From positions 393,832-457,831 of the forward strand of contig CAZTNA010000002.1 of NCBI GenBank assembly GCA_964615305.1: a stretch of 64,000 nt of DNA. The letters run 5' to 3'. The notes beneath the pieces are model-generated. The model saw only the letters and a program-made list of their open reading frames with translations, was not told the origin of the DNA and did no database searches. Numbering within the stretch: the stretch's first letter is position 1; each line of letters starts with the position of its first letter. Shown here one piece after another: positions 25,624 to 35,110 of the stretch. The translations under genes and the position numbers were made by a program. The DNA comes from Bog-950 sp964615305. GTDB lineage: Bacteria; Bacteroidota; Bacteroidia; Chitinophagales; LD1.

Positions 25624-27420
25624 ATGACTCCCGAACAAAAAGTAATTTACGAGGCAAAACTAAATCTCGAAGATCAGTTAGATAACTACGAGAAGTTGCT
25701 CCGTAACAAACAGGACGTAAATGAACAGCAACTTAGCTATTTGCTGCAGTTGTCTTTAGATTTAGATGAAGAAGAATTGGCAACACGCGCTTATCTCCTC
25801 TTTTCTCTTTATTACCTTACTTACAAGTTAGACCATCTCAAAGCTCTAGATTTTGCAAAACTTGGGTTAGAGCAGAGCGAAGATTTGCCAAATTTTTACT
25901 GGCGTATAAAATCACTGATTGCAGCAGCAAATGCATACCATATACTTCGCGATTACCCCAACGAGCTAAATTTGTTGCAACAATCTCTTCGATTGCTGGA
26001 ATCAAATATGTGCACCTCTATCGAGTATTATCCGCTTCATCACGCTGCCAATTACTCACTAGGGGTTATGTACAGTCAAATGGGTTTGTACACCATTGCA
26101 CGGCCTTTTATTGAAACAGCGTTCAGCTACTGCCGAAGTATAAACGACCGCCATTTATTCTTTAAAACCAAGCTTACCTTGGCTAACATGAGCATGTACG
26201 AAAAAGACTTTACACCGGCCATGCAGAGCTATCAAGAGCTCTATGAAGAATATGGCGATTTGAAAGATACTGAACAATGGGCTATTCTGAATAACTACAT
26301 TGGTATATTGTACATACGCCAAAATGATTTGAATCAAGCAGAATCTTATTTGCTGGAAGCCGTACGAATACGAAAACATTTAGGAGATGAATTACGGCTT
26401 AACTATTCGTACTTCACAATGGCAAAAATACTATACCTGAAAGGTAAATATGAGGAAGGAGACAAATTGTTTGCAGAAATAGAAAAGGTAATGGAGAAGT
26501 ATCCGCATGTGTACGACAATCAAATACGCAACGATATTTTATATGAGTTATTCGCTGCTAAAGGAAATTACGAAAAGGCTTACCACCATTTTAAAGAACT
26601 AGATATCTCATTTGTAAACAATAGCATACTCGAAAAAACCATCGGATCTATTTTTGAAAACGAAAGAGTCAAACAGAAGAGCATTCAGGAAGACACCGAC
26701 CATTTCAGACGGCTTAACGATGAAATGCAGCAACAGGCCATTGAATTGCAGAAGATGAATAAAGATCTGAACAACTATGCTCGCACCGCCTCGCACGATT
26801 TACGCGAACCATTGAGGATGGTGTACACTTACATGACGATTTTAGAAACTAAACTGAAAGAAAAACTAACCGAAGAAGAAAAAACATTTATGCGATTTGC
26901 CGTTGATGGCAGCAAACGTATGGATGAAATGATAACCCGCATTTTGAACACAGCAAAAGGCGCACAATCGTCTTTAAAACCGGTTGACCTTAATCAAACC
27001 GTAATTCAGATAAAAGCTAACCTGCAAAAATTGATACAAGAAAAAAATGCTGTGTTGCATTTCGATAACTTACCTATAATTTTAGCAGATGATATTCAAA
27101 TGTTGCAGGTATTGCAAAATCTAACAACCAACGCTATCAAATACAACAAAAGCACCCAGCCAACCGTACTTTTTTCTTCTGAAAATAAAGGAGATGCGGT
27201 GGTTGTTTCTATAGCCGATAACGGTGTGGGCATTCCTGAGGAAGCGCGTGAAAAGGTGTTCGAAATGTTTAGCAGGGTTCAAAATGAAAGTGGAGAAGAA
27301 GGTACAGGTATAGGGCTAAGTACTGTAAAAAGTATAATTGAAAAAATGCGCGGAAAAATTTGGATTGAAAGCAACCACCCAGAAGGAAGTGTTTTCAAAA
27401 TCTATCTCCCCACAAAGTAG
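25624..27420 (+). CDS. Cytoplasmic TPR-containing sensor histidine kinase
   Basis: The 598-residue protein has no signal peptide or membrane segment. Residues ~1-340 are tandem TPR-like helices (AIRNNYIGILYIRQNDLNQAESYLLEAVRIRKHLGD-type). A coiled-coil linker ~345-385 leads to HisKA with SHDLREPLR (phospho-acceptor His391). A HATPase domain with NLTTNAIKYNK, IADNGVGIP and GTGIGLSTVKSIIEKM follows. It should autophosphorylate in response to a cytoplasmic signal sensed by the TPR part. No response regulator adjoins it; the nearest is at 50331. It begins 1 nt after the BatA gene and ends 4 nt before the flippase start, so the three are very likely one transcript. Confidence 0.92.
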   Translation: MTPEQKVIYEAKLNLEDQLDNYEKLLRNKQDVNEQQLSYLLQLSLDLDEEELATRAYLLFSLYYLTYKLDHLKALDFAKLGLEQSEDLPNFYWRIKSLIAAANAYHILRDYPNELNLLQQSLRLLESNMCTSIEYYPLHHAANYSLGVMYSQMGLYTIARPFIETAFSYCRSINDRHLFFKTKLTLANMSMYEKDFTPAMQSYQELYEEYGDLKDTEQWAILNNYIGILYIRQNDLNQAESYLLEAVRIRKHLGDELRLNYSYFTMAKILYLKGKYEEGDKLFAEIEKVMEKYPHVYDNQIRNDILYELFAAKGNYEKAYHHFKELDISFVNNSILEKTIGSIFENERVKQKSIQEDTDHFRRLNDEMQQQAIELQKMNKDLNNYARTASHDLREPLRMVYTYMTILETKLKEKLTEEEKTFMRFAVDGSKRMDEMITRILNTAKGAQSSLKPVDLNQTVIQIKANLQKLIQEKNAVLHFDNLPIILADDIQMLQVLQNLTTNAIKYNKSTQPTVLFSSENKGDAVVVSIADNGVGIPEEAREKVFEMFSRVQNESGEEGTGIGLSTVKSIIEKMRGKIWIESNHPEGSVFKIYLPTK

Positions 27421-27424
27421 GAAT

Positions 27425-28729
27425 ATGCAGCGGCTTTCAAATCTTTCATCGCTTCAGATTTTTCAATTATTCAGGTATGGAACTTTTATACTCATAGGCA
27501 TAGGCTTTGCCAAATTGGGCATATCACTCACGCAAATTGGGTTATTCGAAACATTTATACTGTTGAGTGGGTTGCTTAGTTTTTTCTGGACTAGTGCAAT
27601 TATTAATACACTACTATCGGTGTACAACAAACAAACTACCGAGCAACAGAAAGTATTGCTATTTAATACATTTTTAATGCTGGTTGTGTTAAGCATAGGT
27701 GGAGCTGTGTTATTAAGCATTTTTTCCACACACATATTGTTGTTTTTAAACAAATCAAACAGCTACAATATCATAGTAGCTACTGCACTTTATTTGTTAT
27801 TGAACACCACAAGTTTTATAAACGAGTATGTTCTTTACCTAAAGGAAGAAAACCGGACACTGTTGTTGTACGCATTTATCACTTCGATGGCTACTGCTTT
27901 AGCTGCACTTTTACCGGTCGTATTAGGGTTCGACATCGAATACTCATTATATGCATTGGTTACGGTGTCTGTTGCTAAGTTATGTTTCACATGCTATTTA
28001 CTTGTACAGTATTGCACGTTTACTTTTAGTCGTAAAATTTGGGTTTCAAACTTTCATTTGGCTTTTCCGTTGATGCTTTCTTTTTTATTGAGCGGCTCTG
28101 CCGAATACATAGATGGCATAATAGTAAAATGGAAATTTGATGATATGTTTTTTGCTATTTACCGATATGGTGCTAAAGAGTTGCCCATCATGCTGATTGT
28201 TTCAAATACGTTGAGCACTGCACTCTTACCGGCTATTTCGGCTGACCTACACTCCGGTGTAAAAGAGTTAAAAGAAAAATCGCTACAGCTAATGCATTGG
28301 CTTTTCCCGCTTACTATTTTGTTGCTCTTAACAAGCCCTTGGATTTACAAATGGGCGTTTAGCGAAAGCTTTACGTATAGTGCTCTTATTTTCAACATCT
28401 ATTTGCTATTGATTATACCCAGGATGTTGTTTCCACAAACTATACTCACTGCTCGCGGGCAAACTAAGTTCATACTTATTTCTTCAATACTGGAATTGGC
28501 AATAAACGTTTCACTAAGCATTTTTCTTGCGCAAAAAATTGGCTTATACGGGGTAGCTATTGGAACAGTAGTGGCTTACACATTCGATAAACTGTTTCTA
28601 ATAAGCGTCAACTTCTACATAAATCGAATTTCGCCATCACTATATGTTTATCAATTTCCATTTGCCGCATACACTACTGCTACATTAACAGCATTTGTCA
28701 TTGGATTTTGGATAATGCAAAAATTCTAG
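27425..28729 (+). CDS. Wzx-like oligosaccharide flippase (MOP superfamily)
   Basis: The frame is open from 27338, but that part overlaps the kinase gene. ATG 27425, 4 nt after the kinase stop, is the likely start, giving 434 residues. The sequence is almost wholly hydrophobic with about 12-14 predicted membrane helices, among them FILIGIGFAKLGISLTQIGLFE at the N-terminus and LILNVSLSIFLAQKIGLYGVAIGTVVAY-type helices late. The YGVAIGT segment is typical of polysaccharide-export flippases of the MOP superfamily. It probably moves a lipid-linked oligosaccharide across the inner membrane. No glycosyltransferase cluster adjoins it. It converges on the gene at 28738 with an 8 bp gap. Confidence 0.8.
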   Translation: MQRLSNLSSLQIFQLFRYGTFILIGIGFAKLGISLTQIGLFETFILLSGLLSFFWTSAIINTLLSVYNKQTTEQQKVLLFNTFLMLVVLSIGGAVLLSIFSTHILLFLNKSNSYNIIVATALYLLLNTTSFINEYVLYLKEENRTLLLYAFITSMATALAALLPVVLGFDIEYSLYALVTVSVAKLCFTCYLLVQYCTFTFSRKIWVSNFHLAFPLMLSFLLSGSAEYIDGIIVKWKFDDMFFAIYRYGAKELPIMLIVSNTLSTALLPAISADLHSGVKELKEKSLQLMHWLFPLTILLLLTSPWIYKWAFSESFTYSALIFNIYLLLIIPRMLFPQTILTARGQTKFILISSILELAINVSLSIFLAQKIGLYGVAIGTVVAYTFDKLFLISVNFYINRISPSLYVYQFPFAAYTTATLTAFVIGFWIMQKF

Positions 28730-28737
28730 TTACTATC

Positions 28738-29718
28738 TTACTTAGGCAATACCGGCTGGCGGGTAGGCTCACCAAAAAGCGGGGCCGGAATGGGCGGGTT
28801 ATCTCCCTCACCTATAGAAAATGTAAATACTTTTTCCACCCAATTCCATCGGTCATTTTTCCATTCAAAACCTTCATAAGTGCCATCGGGTACATAGCTA
28901 AAAGTTGCGCCTTTAGCTTTTTCATTCGGTGGCACTACATGATCAAGCACTATTAAATCCATTTGCTTGTCATAGTTCATTACTGTTGGTGCATTATATT
29001 TATACTCAATAAAAAAACGGCTGAGCGTATCCGTCTTTTTATACCGTGTGCTGTCTTCATCAAGTTTGAAGTAAAACAATGGGGCGCCAAATCTGGGTTC
29101 TCCCTTGGAGTCAAAGCTGAGTATGTCAATTACCTTTCTACGGGTAATAACATCGGCTGCTTCAAAGCCAAAAAGCGTATAAACTGTTTTTTTGTTTATC
29201 TGTTTTGAAATGATGTTATAATACAGAGCACCATACCAGTTATTGTTACCCACCACATGTTGCGGGTGATACTGCATGGTATCACTTAAATCAACCAGAG
29301 GAAATATTTTAGTTTTTAAGCTACGCATTTGTATAACCCCATAATACCTGAATCTACCCTGTGGTAAAGCGAGCTGCCATGTAAAAATTCTAAAAAGACT
29401 ATCTGGAGAATATATTCTTGTGATGGGTTCCAGCGAATCAAATGCGAAGTAAAATGAGTTATCGAACTTAAGTGCGCGAACCAATCTCGGTATAAAAGAA
29501 TAGCAAGCCTCTTTTCGCTTAGTAAGTGAAGTATCGTAAGTTAACACTTCGCTCAATCCTTTTAAAGTATCTTGTAACAACTTTAGTTTTTGTAGATCAT
29601 CTTTAGCTATCGTATTGGCAGGTAATGACAGCAGATTCGCTTTCTTCGGATTAAGGTTCTGTGAAAACAAAAGCAACGGAGAACATACTAAGAAACAAAA
29701 ACACAACCGTTTGATCAT
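28738..29718 (-). CDS. Exported hypothetical protein
   Basis: A TTG at 29757 opens the frame, but ATG 29718 directly precedes a signal peptide (MIKRLCFCFLVCSPLLLFSQ), giving 326 residues. The mature part is mixed alpha/beta with no motif I recognise. It has a charged helical start (DDLQKLKLLQDTLKGLSEVL) and a later beta-rich region with SPDSLFRIFTW and FRYYGVIQM. It looks like one of the lineage-specific periplasmic or outer-surface proteins common in Bacteroidota. It is a single gene, convergent with the flippase gene and divergent from the phosphatase gene. Confidence 0.75.
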   Translation of the reverse strand: MIKRLCFCFLVCSPLLLFSQNLNPKKANLLSLPANTIAKDDLQKLKLLQDTLKGLSEVLTYDTSLTKRKEACYSFIPRLVRALKFDNSFYFAFDSLEPITRIYSPDSLFRIFTWQLALPQGRFRYYGVIQMRSLKTKIFPLVDLSDTMQYHPQHVVGNNNWYGALYYNIISKQINKKTVYTLFGFEAADVITRRKVIDILSFDSKGEPRFGAPLFYFKLDEDSTRYKKTDTLSRFFIEYKYNAPTVMNYDKQMDLIVLDHVVPPNEKAKGATFSYVPDGTYEGFEWKNDRWNWVEKVFTFSIGEGDNPPIPAPLFGEPTRQPVLPK

Positions 29719-29858
29719 CTTATAAAACGAAGAAACCTCAATTATTATTGTTTTCAAAATGCCAAGCCCTTAGTTTTACTTCATTAACACAATAAAAACG
29801 TAATGTCATTTTTTGAACTTAAAAAACTCTTTACATTGCCCGCACTAAAAACCCATTT

Positions 29859-31532
29859 ATGAAAAAATTGTTACTACTTGTTTTCGCCCCTTTTGCTTTA
29901 TTTTTAAACGCCCAGACCTCAGTTACTATAGGACCTTACCTTCAGAGTCCAACGCCAAACAGCATAAAAGTAATGTGGCGCACTGATTCACTCTGCTCGG
30001 TTAAGGTAATGTATGGCACATCACCTACTTCATTAACTCAAACAGCTACCGATACTGCAATGTCAAGCAAACACACGGTGCATATCTCCGGACTAACTGC
30101 TGACACTAAATATTACTACGCCATCTATAACAACAACGTATTTGTGGAAGGCGACTCAGCTAACCACTATTTCCGCACCTTTCCTTTAGCAGGATCCAAC
30201 ACGCACGTGCGCGCTTTGGCATTTGGAGATTTTGGGAAAGGAAATAGCTGGCAGCAAAAAGTTCGCGACAGCTACGTAAGCAATTACGACAACGGAGAAA
30301 CAGATTTATGGCTTTGGCTTGGCGATAACGTTTACGATGACGGCACTGAACAAGAGTACTTAACTAAAGTTTTTGATTCAGTTTACGGCTATCAAAAACT
30401 CATGAAGCATTTACCTTTTGAGCCAGCACCGGGAAATCACGATTACAGTAGTGTTGCGGGTGTAGGTTCAGCTATAGATCCATTGCAACACTCAGGACCT
30501 TACTACGATTTTGTAGAAGTTTATCGCAATGGCGAAGCAGGAGGTGTTGCTACAAATCACGAACTATTTTATTCCTATGATTATGGAAATGTACACTTCA
30601 TTTCACTAAACTCGGAAATAGGTTGTGTTATAAACCAACAATACGATTGGACGGGAGCATACCTATTTGGCTCCTTTAACGGATCTCCCATGACCACCTG
30701 GCTGCATGCAGACTTGCAGGCCAACACTAAGCCTTGGGTAGTAATATACCTTCATCAACCACCTTATACTGATGGCTCTCATGATGCCGGAGCGTTTTGG
30801 GAGGTATATATGAAAGCGATACGTGAGAACTTTGCAGAAATTTGGGAGCAATATGGAGTTGACTTGGTGATTGCTGGCCATAGCCACGTTTACGAAAGAA
30901 GTTTCTTGGTTAAAGGCTCTTATGGCGACATGGCTGACATTAACATGTTTAACTATGTGCAAACCAACAATGGTGTAGAAGCACAAGGGCAGGCATTTAC
31001 GAAATATACACAGGGAACAAATGCAAATGAAGGCACTGTATATGTAGTTTGCGGTAATTCAGGAAGCAAAGATGACAATCCGGCTTTTAACCATCCTTAC
31101 ATGTATTCTGAGTTTGGTTGCGATACCTGCTGTGGTTACTTTATTTTAGATGTAGATAGCAACCGGCTAGATGGCCGCCATATTGATGCATATGGTGTTG
31201 AGCGCGATCATTTTACAATGCTTAAAATAAATGGAGCTAATCCGAATAAAGTAGAAGACATGCAGCAGGATATGTTCGCAAAAGTGTTAGTTGCACCAAA
31301 TCCCTTTACATCTTCTACAAAACTTACTTTCGAAATGAAAAAAGCTGGGATGGTAAAAATTCGATTGCATGATGCTACCGGAAAGCTAACTTCGGTTTTT
31401 GAAGGAGCATTAAATAAGGGTGCTCAACAGTTTGAAATAAGCGGAGAAAAACTTGGGCTTGCAAAAGGAATATACACCATGCAACTTTCATCAGGCGCGG
31501 TGAACATTTCACGGTCATTGATCTTACAGTAA
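29859..31532 (+). CDS. Secreted purple acid phosphatase-like metallophosphoesterase with T9SS domain
   Basis: The 557-residue product has a signal peptide (MKKLLLLVFAPFALFLNAQ). A fibronectin-III-like purple acid phosphatase N-domain at ~22-110 contains IGPYLQSPTPNSIKVMWRT. A calcineurin-like core carries the metal-site motifs LAFGDFGKGN, LWLGDNVYDDG, APGNHDY and VIAGHSHVYERS. From VLVAPNPFTSS to the end it is a type A T9SS sorting domain. It would release phosphate from organic phosphate esters outside the cell. Its TAA stop overlaps the ATG of the next gene by 1 nt (TAATG), so the two are translationally coupled. A single TGTCAT half-site occurs upstream (around 29804), but not a full repeat. 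Confidence 0.92.
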   Translation: MKKLLLLVFAPFALFLNAQTSVTIGPYLQSPTPNSIKVMWRTDSLCSVKVMYGTSPTSLTQTATDTAMSSKHTVHISGLTADTKYYYAIYNNNVFVEGDSANHYFRTFPLAGSNTHVRALAFGDFGKGNSWQQKVRDSYVSNYDNGETDLWLWLGDNVYDDGTEQEYLTKVFDSVYGYQKLMKHLPFEPAPGNHDYSSVAGVGSAIDPLQHSGPYYDFVEVYRNGEAGGVATNHELFYSYDYGNVHFISLNSEIGCVINQQYDWTGAYLFGSFNGSPMTTWLHADLQANTKPWVVIYLHQPPYTDGSHDAGAFWEVYMKAIRENFAEIWEQYGVDLVIAGHSHVYERSFLVKGSYGDMADINMFNYVQTNNGVEAQGQAFTKYTQGTNANEGTVYVVCGNSGSKDDNPAFNHPYMYSEFGCDTCCGYFILDVDSNRLDGRHIDAYGVERDHFTMLKINGANPNKVEDMQQDMFAKVLVAPNPFTSSTKLTFEMKKAGMVKIRLHDATGKLTSVFEGALNKGAQQFEISGEKLGLAKGIYTMQLSSGAVNISRSLILQ

Positions 31533-33124
31533 TGAGACAAATTTGCCTGTTAGCTCTTGTTACACTTAGTATATTCACAAGAGCACAGGTTCTCAACATA
31601 ACCTCATTCGGTGCAGTTGGTAACGGCAGCACAATCAACACTGGCGCAATTCAGGCAGCTATTGATAGCTGTAATCAGGCAGGTGGAGGAATTGTACTGG
31701 TGCCTCCCGGAAATTTTTTAACAGGTACTTTGTTCCTTAAAAGTAATGTTACTTTACAACTTGATTCGGGTGCAACAATTACAGGATCGCCCAACCTTTC
31801 GGATTATCCGGATGTTATTCCACAGATAAGAAGCTACACCGATAACTATTCTCAAAAATCCGTTTTTTATGCTGAGGGGCAAAACAACATAAGCATACGG
31901 GGTAAGGGCACTTTTAATGGAAACGGGCTTACAGTTGCTTTTTTGTTAGACAATGACCACCGACCTCTTGGCTTTAGGTTTATTTCTTGTCGTAATATCA
32001 GCTATGAGGGAATAACCATGCGTAACTCTGGCTTTTGGATGATGCACAATCTGAATGTAGATACGCTTTCATTTAAAAACCTGACTATCGTTAATCATTC
32101 GTTTGGAAACAATGATGGAATTACCATTGACGGCTGTAGAAATGTTTGGGCAGATAGTTGTATGGCAGATTGTAATGATGACCCTTTAGTATTAAAAACA
32201 TCATCGCCTATTGGCTGCCAAAATGTTGAGATAAAAAACTGTACAGTTTCCACCTATTCACGAGCTATAAAAATAGGCACAGAAACCAATGGCCCATTAA
32301 AAAACATCCACTTGCACCACTGCAAAGTACAATACAGTTTACTTGGGCCGTTTGGCACAAACAGGCCGGCTAATTGTGGCATAAACCTATCAATAGTTGA
32401 TGGAGGAAGCATGGAAAATGTATTAGTAGAGAACGTTGAAATTTCGGGAGCTTCAACACCGCTGTTTGTTCGTCTTGGCAACCGGGCGCGGAAATATACC
32501 GACACAGCTGCAGTCCCTAGTGTTGGTTTTATCAAAAATGTTGAAATCCAAAATATTACGGCAGTGGCAGCATCTAATATTCCGAGTTCTGTTACCGGAA
32601 TATCGGGTTACTACGCGAAGGACTTACGACTAAAAAACATAGACATTACTTTTCCGGGTGGTTGGCCTTTTACCGGAAATACCTTTGTTGCTGAAAACGA
32701 AGGAGGCAAACCCGATGCAGATATGTTTGGAGATACACTTCCATGCTCAGGTTTGTTTCTCCGTCATGTTGACTCAATTTTATTGCAAAATATTTGTTTT
32801 CATCCGCTGCAACCTGACGGGCGTTACTCTTTATTGACAGATGATGTATTAAATTTAGACTCTTCGCTTGTTTGCATTACAAGTGTCGAAGCAACAACAC
32901 CATCAGCTTCTCTAAAATTGTACCCAAATCCGGCTGCAGAAACCCTGTTTGTTTTAAATAAAGAAGGCTTTGCAGGCAAACTTCAGTTGTTTACATCAAC
33001 CGGATGTTTGTTAATGGAAACAGGCCTCAATTCACCGCATTGTCAGTTAGATATTCGCCACCTTAACTCTGGAGTTTATTTCCTGAAATACAACACATCG
33101 CTTTACAAGTTTGTAAAGTTTTAG
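31532..33124 (+). CDS. Secreted GH28-like polygalacturonase family protein with T9SS domain
   Basis: This 530-residue protein has a signal peptide (to ~RAQ at 19), then FGAVGNGSTINTGAIQAAIDSC, the N-terminal mark of pectate-lyase-superfamily right-handed beta-helices. GH28 motifs are partly kept: NNDGITIDG (Asp195) and CNDDPLVLK (Asp216, Asp217). The GHG motif that supplies a His in classical enzymes reads TYSRAIKIGTE, so it is missing. The C-terminus (KLYPNPAAETLF to the end) is a T9SS type A domain. It probably acts on a uronic-acid polysaccharide, but the substrate is uncertain. It overlaps the phosphatase stop by 1 nt and is followed 26 nt later by the GT39 gene. Confidence 0.85.
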   Translation: MRQICLLALVTLSIFTRAQVLNITSFGAVGNGSTINTGAIQAAIDSCNQAGGGIVLVPPGNFLTGTLFLKSNVTLQLDSGATITGSPNLSDYPDVIPQIRSYTDNYSQKSVFYAEGQNNISIRGKGTFNGNGLTVAFLLDNDHRPLGFRFISCRNISYEGITMRNSGFWMMHNLNVDTLSFKNLTIVNHSFGNNDGITIDGCRNVWADSCMADCNDDPLVLKTSSPIGCQNVEIKNCTVSTYSRAIKIGTETNGPLKNIHLHHCKVQYSLLGPFGTNRPANCGINLSIVDGGSMENVLVENVEISGASTPLFVRLGNRARKYTDTAAVPSVGFIKNVEIQNITAVAASNIPSSVTGISGYYAKDLRLKNIDITFPGGWPFTGNTFVAENEGGKPDADMFGDTLPCSGLFLRHVDSILLQNICFHPLQPDGRYSLLTDDVLNLDSSLVCITSVEATTPSASLKLYPNPAAETLFVLNKEGFAGKLQLFTSTGCLLMETGLNSPHCQLDIRHLNSGVYFLKYNTSLYKFVKF

Positions 33125-33150
33125 CAACATTTTTTTATTGCGTTTGACTA

Positions 33151-34818
33151 ATGCAAAGCAACAAACCCTTATGTATCTTTCTTGTTTTAGTTGTTGTGCT
33201 CAACGTACTACAATCATTCTGTACCGAGCTGTTGCATGATGAAGCTTACTATTGGTTTTGGTCAACCAATTTAGCATGGGGATATTTCGATCATCCGCCC
33301 ATGGTTGCTCTTTTCATTTACCTGGGTGACTCTATGTTTCACCATGAGGTGGGAGTGCGCTTAATCTCTGTTTTGTCCCATGTGGCTACCATTTATTTGC
33401 TTTTCAGGTTAGTGAATCCCGCAAATGTTTATTTGTACATTGCATTGCTGATGAGCATTACACCTTTTCTAGGTGCCGGATTTTTTGCCGTACCAGATGC
33501 TCCGCTCTTGTTATTTACCACCTGTTTCTATTTCGCTTACAAAAGGTATTTGCAATCAGATTCTTTAACAAATTTGTTATTGCTAGGAGTGTGTATGGCA
33601 TTAATGCTGTATAGTAAATATCATGGAGTATTAGTTCTTGCCTTAGTTATTTTTTCCAATCTTGAATTACTTAAACAGCGTTCGTTTTATTTTGCAACCG
33701 CAATTGGTGTACTTTGTTTTGCTCCACACTTATGGTGGCAATGGCAGCACGACTTTCCCACTTTACGTTTTCATTTTTTTGAACGCGCAAAAGATGTTTA
33801 CTCACTTTGGCTTACAGGCGAATATATTGGCGGGCAGTTATTAATGGCCGGAGTTCCAGCAGGAATATTACTGCTGTATGCCAGCGCAAAACAAGTTGCC
33901 ACAAACAAACTTGAACGTACTCTAAAATTTCAATTATGGGGTATTTACCTCTTTTTCCTAATCAGCACAATAAAAGGCAAAACCGAAGCACATTGGACAG
34001 CCGTTAACATTATTCCATTGACTGTTTTTGGATACCGATATTTGGAAACGAATCTCACAACTAAAAAGTGGTTGTATCGCCTATTGCCATTTTCTGTTTT
34101 AGCATTGCTGTTAATTAGAATTCACTATGGCACGGAACTAACGCAACGGTATTTAAAGATACCCAGCGAAACTCAACATTGGAAGAATTGGGCTCAAACA
34201 ATAGCCTCAGATGCAGGTAACTTACCCGTGGTTTTTTTTAGCAGTTACTCAAGAGCAGCTAAATACAGTTTTTACTCAGGTAATGAGGCTTTTGCCCTTA
34301 CTGAAGTAATGATGCGCAAAAGCCAATACGTACTTACCAACATTGAAGAAGCACTGCAAAACAAAGAAGTTTATACGTGTTCGTTTTGGAGTTTTAATCC
34401 TCAGCGCGCTAAACGTTGCCGCCATTTTACAACAGAAGCAGCAGATTTTGACGGTTGTGTGGCAGATAGTTTTATAAGTTGGGTGAAACTAAAGATACAC
34501 CCTCTAAAACTTAGCTACAAAACTAAAACAGGCGGGCGCATAACCATACCTGTAAGAGCCTCATCCCCTTATCACAACCATCCACCTCCCAATAAATATT
34601 CTCGAATTACGTACCAGGTGTATGGAAACGATAAGTTGAAGCGTTACGAACATGAAACAGGTATATTATTAGAAAATGTTCTTAACAATAATATCACTAA
34701 CGTTGACATTACTCTGCCTGAAGTACCGGGAAATTATTCTGTATTCATTTCAGTTAGCCAGGATAACTTTCCGGCTTCTATTAACTCACAAGCAGTGCAG
34801 GTACAGGTTAACGAATAA
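33151..34818 (+). CDS. Glycosyltransferase family 39 (ArnT/PMT-like) membrane protein
   Basis: The 555-residue protein has an N-terminal membrane region (~1-335, about 10 helices) with the family's acidic motif in the first periplasmic loop (LLHDEAYYWFWS, Asp30-Glu31) and FDHPPMVALFIYLGDS. A soluble C-terminal part of ~220 residues follows. Such enzymes transfer a sugar from a polyprenyl-phosphate donor to a lipid, protein or glycan on the periplasmic side. The acceptor is unknown. It follows the phosphatase/GH28 pair closely and is probably co-transcribed. A hairpin lies between its stop and tRNA-Lys. Confidence 0.87.
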   Translation: MQSNKPLCIFLVLVVVLNVLQSFCTELLHDEAYYWFWSTNLAWGYFDHPPMVALFIYLGDSMFHHEVGVRLISVLSHVATIYLLFRLVNPANVYLYIALLMSITPFLGAGFFAVPDAPLLLFTTCFYFAYKRYLQSDSLTNLLLLGVCMALMLYSKYHGVLVLALVIFSNLELLKQRSFYFATAIGVLCFAPHLWWQWQHDFPTLRFHFFERAKDVYSLWLTGEYIGGQLLMAGVPAGILLLYASAKQVATNKLERTLKFQLWGIYLFFLISTIKGKTEAHWTAVNIIPLTVFGYRYLETNLTTKKWLYRLLPFSVLALLLIRIHYGTELTQRYLKIPSETQHWKNWAQTIASDAGNLPVVFFSSYSRAAKYSFYSGNEAFALTEVMMRKSQYVLTNIEEALQNKEVYTCSFWSFNPQRAKRCRHFTTEAADFDGCVADSFISWVKLKIHPLKLSYKTKTGGRITIPVRASSPYHNHPPPNKYSRITYQVYGNDKLKRYEHETGILLENVLNNNITNVDITLPEVPGNYSVFISVSQDNFPASINSQAVQVQVNE

Positions 34819-34838
34819 CTAAGCCCTGGCTACTGGGC

Positions 34839-34871
34839 AAAAAAAACGCTCTGCGTCTTGCAAAGCGTTTT
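34839..34871 (-). terminator. Terminator of tRNA-Lys, possibly bidirectional
   Basis: AAAACGCT (34843-34850) pairs with AGCGTTTT (34864-34871) around a 13-nt loop. On the minus strand the second arm runs into an eight-T stretch, right after the tRNA 3' end. On the plus strand it follows the GT39 stop by ~25 nt but with only a short T run. Confidence 0.7.
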
Positions 34872-34872
34872 G

Positions 34873-34945
34873 TGATTTTGCCGGGATTCGAACCCGGGAC
34901 CCATACATTAAAAGTGTATTGCTCTACCAGCTGAGCTACAAAATC
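34873..34945 (-). tRNA. tRNA-Lys (anticodon TTT)
   Basis: A 73-nt cloverleaf on the minus strand: acceptor GATTTTG/CAAAATC, D arm GCTC-AGCTGGTA-GAGC, anticodon stem ATACA/TGTAT with loop CTTTTAA (anticodon TTT), T arm CCGGG-TTCGAAT-CCCGG, discriminator A. CCA is not encoded. Confidence 0.95.
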
Positions 34946-34970
34946 AATCCTCTCTCTTCTAAAGAGCGGG

Positions 34971-34978
34971 CAAATATA
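34971..34978 (-). promoter_or_regulatory. -7 promoter element of tRNA-Lys
   Basis: TATATTTG on the minus strand is a perfect match to the Bacteroidota TAnnTTTG -7 element, 25 nt before the tRNA. The -33 region is T-rich rather than a clear TTTG. Confidence 0.55.
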
Positions 34979-35110
34979 GATTCTTTGATAAAAAATAAAA
35001 GAGCGTGGATAAGTTTTCGTGCTTCAGAATTCAACTTTACAAAAGCTGCATAAAAAAGAGCAAGGGTAGGCTTCAAATTTCTCTGTATTCTTTACCTTGA
35101 ACCCTCATTA

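Noticed and set aside
27338..27424. Upstream start of the flippase inside the kinase gene
   Set aside because: It would overlap the kinase coding region by over 80 nt and place a hydrophilic tail before the first membrane helix; ATG 27425 is better.
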